64,000 nt of DNA from Lucifuga dentata. Taxonomy: Eukaryota > Chordata > Actinopteri > Ophidiiformes > Bythitidae. Shown in pieces: positions 51,551-61,750 of this stretch. The position numbers and the translations under genes are program-made. The first letter of the stretch is position 1. Each line of letters begins with the position of its first letter. The DNA is taken from NCBI GenBank assembly GCA_014773175.1, contig VXCM01001329.1, forward strand, positions 62,001-126,000. The letters run 5' to 3'. The notes beneath the pieces are model-generated. The model saw only the letters and a list, made by a program, of their open reading frames with translations. It was not told where the DNA came from and did not search any database.

Positions 51551-51803
51551 ACGTCCGAAATAAAACCACAGCTTCAGATAAACCACTCACCGAAATTCAA
51601 AGCCGATTTTTCTGCATTTATCCTGCGTTCACCCCTGTCTTTCAGTCGGTGTCTTCCGTCGGTGTCGGCTCCTCCTGGTCCACAAGCCGACTGACTCTCC
51701 GCCTCCAAACACTCATTTCTCTCGCTGCATGTACGGCACACAGCAAGCAGCCGCGCAAAGCATCCTGGGAAATGGAGTTTTATACCCCCTGCCGCCATTA
51801 TTA
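51429..51803 (-). promoter_or_regulatory. ankrd50: probable ANKRD50 promoter and non-coding first exon
   Basis: This is the only CpG-rich stretch upstream of coding exon 1 that also carries core-promoter motifs in the right orientation. Reading the minus strand, there is AATAATGGCGGC (51802-51791, YY1-like), then TATAAAA (51784-51778), then TTCCCAGGATGC inside a longer ZNF143/THAP11-like site (51778-51754). A good splice donor, GAAGAG|GTGAGAGG, follows at 51428, which would end a 5' UTR exon of about 300 nt. The exon contains a single-N join at 51489 with a 61-bp duplication, so its assembled length is inflated. The motifs are seen directly; the transcription start and exon are inferred. Confidence 0.6.
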
Positions 51804-54164
51804 TAATATAACATGTAAACAAACATAGGGATTCAGTAATTCATCCACCTGTTCTCTATACATGTTCATCCTTCGCACGGTCACTAATACAGGAAATACG
51901 GAAAAATAAATAAAATAAATTAAAGAGTTAAGAAAAAACAGACAAATGTTTATGTTGATAAAAAGTAAAATGAATGCTAGAGAGCTAACTTCTGGACTCA
52001 AAAAAAAAAAAAATCTAATCTAAAATAAGCAAAAAGTCAAACACAAATTATAAAAAGTTGTAAAACGTTTAGTTTGAAATTTGAAGATTAATCATTAATA
52101 AACACAAATGTGGAAATATTAATGAACACATTTGATTCAGTTTTCGCATAAGTTTTGGTTACGGAGTTAATTTCTGAAGCGAAGCTGACAGCATAGCTAA
52201 CTTAAGGCTATTTTATGTTACAAGAAAAAGAAATAAATTTCAGATTTTGTATGCTTTAAATGTTTTATCTGTTGTGCATCAACTCTTGTCAAGTGACATC
52301 ATCAGCACAGCAGAGTGACAACCAGAAAAATGGCTGAAAGTGACTGACCACATTAGAAATATCCCAAGATGTTTATTTTCACTTTCCAAGGATAAAATGT
52401 TGATTCTCTTGAAAGAATCATTAATAACACTATTGATCTGTGCTGAGCATGAACATTAAACTCCAACCCTTACATTGTTACCAAAAGTGATACTACAGAC
52501 TAAAATAAACAAGAGCAACACTGCTCACGTAGCAACTATGACTAAAATCCTGCCTTTATTCATTATATTTTCAAAAGAATCATTTGTTGCCTTCTCTTCA
52601 TAGGCTCCCATTTCTAAACTTGGAAGTTGTTATTAATGTAATTTTGGTTAATAAAAAAAAAAGAAAAGAAAGCCAAGTGGAAGCAAGTGTTGTTCTAGCA
52701 AATTATTTATGAATGAAAGCAGACAGCATTTTATCCTTCAACACCAAAATGAATAGGGGAGTAATTTAGGGAGGGGTGTAGTTCACAGTAACTCTCTCAA
52801 AAACAACTTAAGGGCAAAAAATGAACATTAAATTTCCCAATTGTGCAACAGGATTAACGTTTTGCAAAGGTTTGCATATATAAATATAAAAACATATTGT
52901 ATATAAAAAGACTATTATTGACATCTGAGCTTAACTAAAATTCTATTTGGTCACCCACATATTGTGGCATTCCTGCTTAACTGGACCTGAGACAGCGTAT
53001 TCCCATTTCCAAGTTTAATGGAAATGGACCCCATAGTCCTCCTAAGTCTGTTTAGATATTTTAAAATCAATAAACTGAACACCAAACATAATTCTAAAAA
53101 CTCTGCAGTAATATTACAGGAGAATTAGAAGTCCAAGGTCCATTTAAACTTGCTAATTAATGAGAGCTACAAATGTTAGAAAAATATGTCAGAATAGGAA
53201 AATTAAAGTGATTTTTTTTTTTTTCAAATAGCAAAATACTTTAAATGCTCCATCAAGATAATAACAGTGTTGGGAATAACAGTATTACAACAGCAGTTAT
53301 CCTGCTGAATGTGGAAAACAAAAACACTCGACTAACCAGCTGTCTGCTGTCAGTTCCATAACAAATCAAGCTTGATTCCCTGTGGAGCTTCCAAAACAGT
53401 AAAAATTGCACTGTGAGATTGAGATATTGAGCTTTGTGTGTAGTTCCTTCAGGTTCCTGTCTGAACTTGTTGTGTCTATTTCTGGTGGAGGTGCCCCCTA
53501 TGGATGTAGAGAAGAGATAAGCAAATCCATATATTGAGCTCCCTCCCACCCCCCACAGTAATCACAAACAGTGATTGACCTTACATGATGCTTCATCTGG
53601 TAATGCCTGCTACTCACCAAAGACCCATGATGAAATCAGGATGCCACCCAGTTCATGTGTTTCATTTATTGCTCTAGTTAATTGATAATGTACAGTATTT
53701 TAAAGTGAAAGTATATTTTGCTACATTGCAGCGTACAATAATAGTGTCCAACATGTAACCAAATCATGAAAGCTTTTGCGTTTTGTGTTCTGAGAACTCA
53801 GTTTCTGATTAGAAAAATTCTTGGATACACATAAATTATGCTTTTTTCATCTCAATTAATTAATAAACAACAGTACTGGGCAATGTTTGGTTTAACATCG
53901 AGCTTTAATATTATTCTGTAGGTTTGCTGCAATTTCGTGTCATAGAACTTATGCATGTCAGAATAGAGCAATGAAAGGGCAGCAGTTATTTTGGGGCTTG
54001 AACTCCAGAAATAAACATCCTCTTAATTGTGTTTTACATAGTAGTATATTACTACTGTATGTTACTGTATTATAACCAGAAGTAGTGGTAGTTGTTGTCA
54101 CAGTTCACAGTTGGATCAATGCAAAGCAAAACACACACTTTATAATTGTGGGCTGTTGCTTGAA

Positions 54165-54753
54165 TTAAAGGACCATACCAGCGATCATGCATGTTGAGCC
54201 CAATATATGCAACCTGCATTGTTACGTTACTGACAACCAATGTCCAAAACATAAAACCATATTTTAGTTTTCTTGTTATTTTTTCAAATCCCCTAATCTT
54301 TCAAAATCAAATATTCAGGTGATACACCCACCTTAAAATTCAATATTTTGCCTGCCTAACACTTTTACACAATTGTCGAAGGCATGGTCGTTTTAATTTC
54401 TCAGTAAGCTGTCTTCTCCTGGGAGTATTTTCTCTGGCGGAGACATACATTGTCTTCCTTGCAGCTCCCTATTGGATCAGTTAATTAAAGTTACTTCAGT
54501 TAAAAAAAAACCTAATAGACATAATGTTCGCTGTGATGGATTCCGTATCTCAAGCGTGTTTCAAGTGTCTACACGTTGATTTTAATAGTGTACTGGAATG
54601 AACTGAAACCAATGGCAGTCTGGAAGGAAAAATAATTCTGAAATTTACTGCGAAACTAGTATGTTTTGGGAAATGGTTGTCAGTAATGTAATGTGTGTAC
54701 AGATTGTATATATTGGGCTCAAACATGCCTGATTTCTGGTGTGTTCTTTCTAA
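54165..54753 (+). mobile_element. TTAA-ended MITE, copy 10
   Basis: The copy starts TTAAAGGACCATACCAGCG. The right terminal repeat (GGGAAATGGTTGTCAGTAATG, about 54668-54688) runs to a decayed end, TGTGTTCTTTCTAA. About 589 bp, the only copy upstream of the ANKRD50 promoter. Confidence 0.85.
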
Positions 54754-54994
54754 CGGCTCAGGAGAGTGAACTTCCGGTCCAAATGCAGTCACATAGAGCT
54801 GACACTGCAGGTCATGGATTTATGGTCATAATTCGCTTGCTTTTATCACAAATTATTTGAGATGCAGCCTTACATGCACATTGTTGCGTAGGTTTGATAA
54901 ATGACTGGTAAATGTTTTCCATTAGTGCTTCTATTTCACCTTTATCGAGGGTCATATGGGTTTTATGGACTGCATCTGTGAGTGACTGATCAGT

Positions 54995-55382
54995 CAGTGG
55001 TTCTCAAACTGTGGTGTATGTACCAACGACATTACTTGAATCACTCCTTAGTGGTACACCAGATTACTGTGGAAATGTTATAGAATCAAAAAAAATTGAA
55101 ACCTGGGGAAATTCTGTTACTGTGGTAAATTATTCACAAATATGTTACATTAAGAAATAGTTATGAAGAAAATGATTATTCTCTTTTAATTTATAATGAG
55201 ATGTTTTGTTGTTGTTGAAAATAGCTGAACCCACCCTGTGGACATTCTGTTCTACATGGGTGTCAGAACATTTCACACTTATTCTCAATTTCAGTACAGC
55301 ACACATGCCCATATCAATTTTGATATGATTTTACTTGGAGTTGGTGGCTCATTGGTGAGGTGTCATTTTGAGAACCACCAGG
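54995..55382. mobile_element. short hAT-like element
   Basis: The left end is CAGTGGTTCTCAAACTG. The right end is TTTTGAGAACCACCAG, an imperfect inverse of it. This CAGTGGTTCTCAA terminus is characteristic of hAT/Charlie-type elements. About 388 bp, non-coding. A clean 8-bp target duplication was not seen. Confidence 0.65.
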
Positions 55383-55422
55383 GTTGCTTTTCCCGGCCTG
55401 TCTCTTGTATAGTGGTATACAT

Positions 55423-55467
55423 ATTTTTTTTAACAAATTGATCTTACACACGCGCGCGCGCGCGCAC

Positions 55468-55503
<36 letters not shown>

Positions 55504-55557
55504 NATTTTTTTTAACAAATTGATCTTACACACGCGCGCGCGCGCGCACACACACAC

Positions 55558-55593
<36 letters not shown>
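55423..55593. other. single-N join flanked by duplicated CG/CA repeat of unequal length
   Basis: 55423-55503 (81 bp) and 55505-55593 (89 bp) match except for the number of CA units, with N at 55504. Each holds (CG)n within (CA)n. Confidence 0.88.
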
Positions 55594-56419
55594 TTGTCAG
55601 TTTACAGAGAATACTCAGCAAACTGCAACTCCTCTCCAATCTGCGATCCATTCCAAAGTCAGCTGGAGCCAAAGTTACAAGCTCATTCCTCCCCACAGGA
55701 AAGCTGCAAAGCTGCATGTTGCTGTTTATTCCATTTTCACACCGTGCTCAGTGTGTATACACCCATTCCCAGCCATGCTCACCAATCTGCCAAATTCAGA
55801 TAATTACAGCAGTTTGTTTGCCTTTGTGCCGACTGAATACCAAATGGTCCCAGGAACAGTTCTCAAGAGGTTGGGTCACTATGAGCTGCCTTGATTATTC
55901 TGTCCATAATATATCCAAAAACATACTCTGCCTTGTTTTGTCTTTAACAGCACAATGATGCACATTTGCTGATTTGGGTTTGGAAAAGAGTAATAGGAAT
56001 AGGTTTTCTTTCAAAAATTAAGTTGGACTGGTCCATGCTTGGTGTCTTATTGTCTTCTCTGCTTGGTGTCTTATTGTCTCTTGGCTGCTCTCAGTGGAAG
56101 CTACGAATGTCAATGTCACACGTGGCTGCTTTAAAGCTACATTGCTATGCTACAAAGCTATGTAATGTTTGTATGTTTTTTAAATTAAAGCCATATTACT
56201 GGCTTGACATTAACAGTAATAGCAATATTTTCACATTGATCCAGTAACAAATGGTAATGAATGAAAGGGAAACAGCAATTAATACATTTACTCAGGTGCA
56301 TAAGAGTTCTAAGGGATTTGTACTAGCTGTGCTTCATGTTGGATTTTATACTTTACTTTTACTTCAATGAGATATTTAAAATTTCACACCTCATCTACAT
56401 AAATAAGATCATAATATAT

Positions 56420-56560
56420 TTTTTCCTTGGCCTTCTTTTCCTCCTTTCTCCATTGCTTCCTTCTGTCCTTATTTTATTTAGTTCTTTCCTATTTCCTCTT
56501 CCTTTTTTCCCTTCCCTTTATCTCTTTCCTTTTTTCTGTCCTTTATTTCTTCAGCTGATC
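56420..56560 (+). repeat. pyrimidine-rich tract
   Basis: About 140 bp dominated by C and T, ending in TTTCTTCAG. It looks like a low-complexity tract; no exon follows that I can recognise. Confidence 0.8.
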
Positions 56561-57504
56561 TTTTGGGCGAAAAACTTTAGATCCAATTTTGTGAATTTTC
56601 ATTTATTGTTACTGAATGATTTGGGTATTGGGTACAATTCAGTGTCCCAAATAAGTCCTGAATTTACTTTATCTTCAGTATGAATCTTACAGGAATAAAA
56701 AACAATGAATACAAAAATTACAAAAAGCTTTTATAGCATCGTAAAAGTTGAATTCCTCAATGCAACAAAGATCCATGTAAATTACAAACGTCACTTTGCA
56801 TCATGAACTACTCGCCAAAATCATACAGTGCCATATTATAGGAATCAGTTATACTCATTGAGAAGCAAAATCAATATTTTACCGCCCAGAATGATAATGT
56901 GGTGATAATGAACAATAGAGATGCTGACCATGATAACTCAGGAAGCAGCACTTCACTCAGCCTCTGAATAGTGGCTGAGTAAAACATAATTGGCAATCAT
57001 AGAAGCCGAAGCTCCAGGCCTTACAAGCACTAATTTGCAATCACAGGATGGGGGGCATTCGCTGGCACTCCAAGGGTTTTCTATGTGTGTGAGTCAGAAA
57101 GTGTAGGAATAATTTAGATGCGTGGTCAATTTCTGTTATTGTGGGTGATGATGAGATGTGTGAAAAGAGATTAAATCTGGCATGTACCTTGGTAGAATTC
57201 ACAGATGAGTAGTGTGTCAATTTATTCATAGCATATAATAATTCAGTGAAGTGATTCGGTGTGGTACAAACTCCATTAATAAACCAGAGTTGAGTTCCAT
57301 TTAAACTCCAATGCATCATTCATTCAACACCTGTCAAGCAAACATAGAATATAAGTTGCTGTATGATACGACATGTCTCACATGAATTTGTAGGGATGAA
57401 GACATCAAGACTATCAAGTCATTTTTGTAGACAGCTGCACCCTGAAAATGTTATGTTTTTAGTACAAGTGAAAAAAAATCCGTCAGTGTAGTGACATTAT
57501 TTCA

Positions 57505-57507
<3 letters not shown>

Positions 57508-57536
<29 letters not shown>

Positions 57537-57590
57537 TATTCATATACTAATACTAATACTAATAATAATAATAATAATAATAATAATATA
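57508..57590. repeat. (AAT)n microsatellite, duplicated block
   Basis: Two (AAT)n blocks each end in TATATTCATATACT (about 57534-57547 and 57587-57600). This indicates a local ~53-bp duplication of repeat plus flank. Confidence 0.9.
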
Positions 57591-58629
57591 TTCATATACT
57601 CAGGGATTTCCTGGAAATTAGCGTAAAGATCTGGAAACAAGACAGAATACACATACAGCATTTGAGTTAGGCTCCTGTTTAAATTCAACCCCACAGTCAC
57701 CACATAATTCTCAGAGAATTTCAGCCTGATGAGACAGTGTTTGACAGAAGGCTGCAAAGTACAATTGTGATTGGATTGATTTCTGACATGTCTGAGATTT
57801 TGGACAGCTCTCTAGCATTTCTCAAAATGATGATCAGATTTCTTGACATTCACAGCTATGTAAGCCAAAATGTGCCTGTATGTGTCAATATTTTGTGGAT
57901 GTGGCCATATTGTTTTGATTGAAATAAAGCATTATTGGAAATTCTCAATTGACAAAACTGTACAAAGGTTTCTCTGATGCAAGATCTCTGATGCAAGATC
58001 CTGCATTGTTGTGTTTCAATTGAGGCGTTCAGCGCGAGCATAGAAATCACACGCTTTGGATTTTCAGAGCAGGCGATTTAAAGTTGCAATATCAGTTCAT
58101 GCAAGATAACAAAATAATTTCCTGTTTTCCTAGTTGAGGATTTTTGCCGCACAGAGCTCAAAGCCCTTTGGTTAATAGAGATTTTCCTTTTCTGTGCCAG
58201 ATTGGACTAGTTTTCCCTGCACCGTATCCTCTGGCTCATTCTACACCAGCTGACAGATTCAGATGAGTGACCCCTTATACAATGAGGCAGCACACTTGGC
58301 AGCTTCAAGGCTGCAGAGCAGCAACATGTCTGAAAACAGAAAATGATGTGTTTTATAAGACAGCTTTCCTCAGATTGGAGAGATGCTGTACAATGATAAA
58401 TATATCAGGGGTTTGGTGCCATATGATATTTATTTTATAGTGTTATCTGTAATAATAAAAAGAAAACAAAAAAAATATCCATTTTAACAATTAATATAGG
58501 AATCTTTTGTCACATCATTTCACTCCAATTCAAATACAACAACAAAATTTCCATAAAACAATAAGCCTTATTTTCTTCATACTTAGTAAATTTACATTAA
58601 TGTTATACTCAGATTATTTGTCTTACTTA

Positions 58630-58972
58630 GTTAAGGCAATAACATGAGTTAGATGTATACATGGAGAGAAATAATAGGATTCCGCGTTTCGCTGAATATA
58701 AATGATGCACTGCGTAATCAGAGGGTCCGTTAGGTGAGAAAATGAATGTGGAGTTTGGAGAATGTGGAGCTTACTCCGATTATGACGTTTAAATTCCCAA
58801 ATAAATCGATGTACAGTTGCATAATGTAGGTCTGTGATTCTGAGTAAAGTTACTCTGATTTACACTGATTTCAATCTAATTAAGGTGTATACATGATGTT
58901 TGATTTATTGCCTTAATCCAACTATAACTGTGATATTAATGTGCATATAAATAAGTATACTGACTGTTGCAT
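58630..58972. mobile_element. second MITE-like family, copy B
   Basis: Shares TAGGATTC, GCTGAATATA, GATTTATTGCCTTAAT and a terminal ATTAATGTGCATATAAATA with the copy at 46.6 kb, in the same order. The left end is decayed. Confidence 0.5.
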
Positions 58973-59715
58973 CTGTCTTTTTTGGTTCTCCATGTTTACA
59001 TTTGATTCGAGAAAATTATAAAATAACAGAAACTGCTTTGCAAAAAAAAGTGGATTTTTTTAATTCACTGAGAAAATGCACCTTTTTTTTTCTAGAACAA
59101 ATCAACAAGTTTGTAAGGGTTGATGCAAGACCCCAAAGTTGTTTGCCATCATATTCTACAACATTAATTCTTAGTGAGCTAAATTTAAAGACAAATAATC
59201 TTAGTTTAAGCATCCTTAACTTGAATTTCTAAAGTTTTATAGCTTACATGGAGCTAAAAAGGCTTAAATTAAAATCTCTTTTTTTCTTTTTTTCTGCTAG
59301 TTTTGAGGTCAGATAGTGTTTTCTTTAAGGCTAGACCTTTATGCTGCTTTCAAAAAAATCATATTAACTTATTTTTACTTTGCACATGGCCAGATTTGTT
59401 TGCTTGACAGTTGAAAACTTCAGCATTACAGAATGTTTGCTTATTCCAAGTTGTGCAGTGTACAAAGAAACCAACCGATATTGGTCTCTTAAACTTTTTA
59501 TTTATTTTGTAAATTTTAATTTCTCCCCAAAAGACCAACTCTGGATATACAATCATTAAGCTAGATTGCTTTTTTTGCCTGAATTCATCCCTATGGGTCA
59601 TGAACTTGTGTCCTTTTACTCTAGAAATGGAGTGTTTGCTAGTGCTTTGTGATGAGCTCGTCCAGCCCAGCAGACTGGAACTAACAACAACCCTCTGAAA
59701 TATTTATGTCCCAGG

Positions 59716-59739
59716 AGAGAGAGAGAGAGAGAGAGAGAT
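59716..59739. repeat. (GA)n microsatellite
   Basis: About 12 AG units. Confidence 0.93.
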
Positions 59740-60239
59740 GGTATAACACAACATCCAAGCTAATGTGGTTGCATTAAAGGAAAGGTTCCTTCCTGTGTGT
59801 CTCCAGGCTACTTCCTTCTCTGTCAGTGTCAACAACATCTTGACTTCCCTTTTGTCATGTACACAAATCTGGATTCCTTCCAGATTTTGTCATATAGTTT
59901 ACAAGCTTCTGGATTCTGAGAATTTGTTTAAAAATGTAACAATAAATTAATTAAATAAAAATGCAGTATTCTATCTTACAATTCATGGCAAGTTTTTTAG
60001 GCGTTAAATGCTACATTCTCAACAGATTCGTGGTGTGGACATTATGAAAACAATAAATAAGGACACAAACATAAATAAGGACACCTGCTCCTAGTTTGTT
60101 CAGTTTTTAACATTCTTTGTTTTGGTTTTTTTTCCTTTAAATTTTAATATTTTTAACTTTTAGACAATTTCTGTAATGCTGTGTCTCAAAGTTACTGGTG
60201 AGCACAAACTTCCAAATGATTAAAAAAAAACAAAACACA

Positions 60240-60413
60240 AATAAATAAGTGAGTAAATTAATGGATGAGTGAGTTAATAACCACATGTATAAATGAGTAA
60301 GAAAAAATGAGGTAACAAAGTAAAAAGCTTGAGTGAGTCAGTGAGTGAGTGAATGAAAAGACTAAATAAAGCAAATCAGAATTTTTGAATGAATCGTGAG
60401 TAAATGAATGAAT
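60240..60413. repeat. degenerate tetranucleotide repeat (GAGT/GAAT)
   Basis: A 170-bp stretch built of AAAT, GAGT and GAAT units (GAGTGAGTGAATGAA, AATGAATGAATGAG) with substitutions. It is an old, decayed microsatellite. Confidence 0.8.
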
Positions 60414-61143
60414 GAGATAAACCATGTTTGATATTTCACCAAAAATAAAACATCAATCCCCACATCAGCTTTGGCATCTTTCTACAGTTCCTCCTCCCAA
60501 ATTCAACACAAAATTGTCTGTAAATTCATAATCCCACAAGTGCTGAATTATTGATTTTAAAACAACAAGAAATGCTTCCTACAGTGTGTTGAAAGAAATG
60601 ATGGAGAACAGGGAGGTGGATGATAAATTGTCCTGTACCTCTGCGCAGGACTTAGTTTAAAAATATCTTCCTCCTGTGTTCCTGTTATGTAACCACCACC
60701 AAACTATTTCAGATGTTAGCTCTCATTCTCTTCCTCTTTTGCCTGAATCCTGCAGTTTTCTATCAGAAGCAGGTTTTTATTTCAGATGCCTCGGCCCACT
60801 GCGTGCTCAGAGGAAAACACACTGCAAGTCTCTATATGCACGCAGGGCAGCAATAGCACACAGGTAAGAAGCAGCTTTTACACATCCTGTTACCTCCTTT
60901 CTTAAATAAGAATGAGCTCTGGAAGCACTGAGTGAGCAGATAGGATGATGGATGGTTTTATCAAAGCAATGAAACAATTCACGCTCCATTTTGTTGTCTG
61001 TTTCTACTCTTTGTTAACCTCCAATCACTGCTTCTTCCTGTGTTCTTCCTGTGTTTGGGGAGGTAGCTCAGCTGACCCCCCGGGTTCATTTACGACATTC
61101 ATGAGAGTTGTTGGAAGAAGACGCACAAGCACAAGCACGCATG

Positions 61144-61145
<2 letters not shown>

Positions 61146-61178
<33 letters not shown>
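61146..61178. repeat. (CA)n microsatellite preceded by CG/CA alternation
   Basis: GCGCGCGCACACAC continues into a CA run. Confidence 0.93.
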
Positions 61179-61181
<3 letters not shown>

Positions 61182-61625
61182 CAGCCGTAGCTGCAGCTTG
61201 TGTTTGCAGAGGCAATAAAGTCAATTAGAGCGAGGGTTCACCAAGGCTTTCTGCTTTATTGTACTTCCTCTTTGGACAGGCAGAATTCTACTGATGCACA
61301 AAGACTTCAAAGAAATTATGAACAGATCTGAATCAAACACTATTTGTAAATCATTCATTTCAACAAGCTTTAGATCACGTTAGAACCAGCCTGTTTGATG
61401 GACATGAATGCAGAGGTTTGAGTGATGGTTTGCAACAGCCTGCTGTTTGTGCAGTGCAAGACCAAATTTAAGTATGTCTGATGTCTTTACATCTGAGGTT
61501 TGACAATGTGCATCACTGAAACTAGAGAGTGCTGATGTAACACTTACTGCATCTGTTGTCTTCGGATGCTTTAGTGAGAGGTTATCATCAGAAAGAGGGA
61601 GGAATTTATAAATGCAAGAAAGAAG

Positions 61626-61750
61626 ATATATATATATATATATATATATATTTACTCTGCTTTTCTGGTATTGCTGCTGCATTTGGAANATATATATATA
61701 TATATATATATATTTACTCTGCTTTTCTGGTATTGCTGCTGCATTTGGAA
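61626..61750. other. single-N join flanked by duplicated (AT)n plus flank
   Basis: About 63 and 61 bp on either side of N at 61689 are the same (AT)n run plus TTTACTCTGC to TTTGGAA, differing by one AT unit. Confidence 0.9.

Noticed and set aside
51574..51822. 82-codon minus-strand open frame over the promoter
   Set aside because: Its start lies upstream of the TATA-like motif and it covers the motif cluster; no recognisable protein.
60240..60413. Regularly spaced repeats resembling an array such as CRISPR
   Set aside because: The units are degenerate tetranucleotides without conserved repeats or unique spacers, and the genome is vertebrate.
12577..61750. Tandem duplications of 61-89 bp as biological repeats
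   Set aside because: Each has exactly one N between the copies, which points to unmerged contig overlaps.
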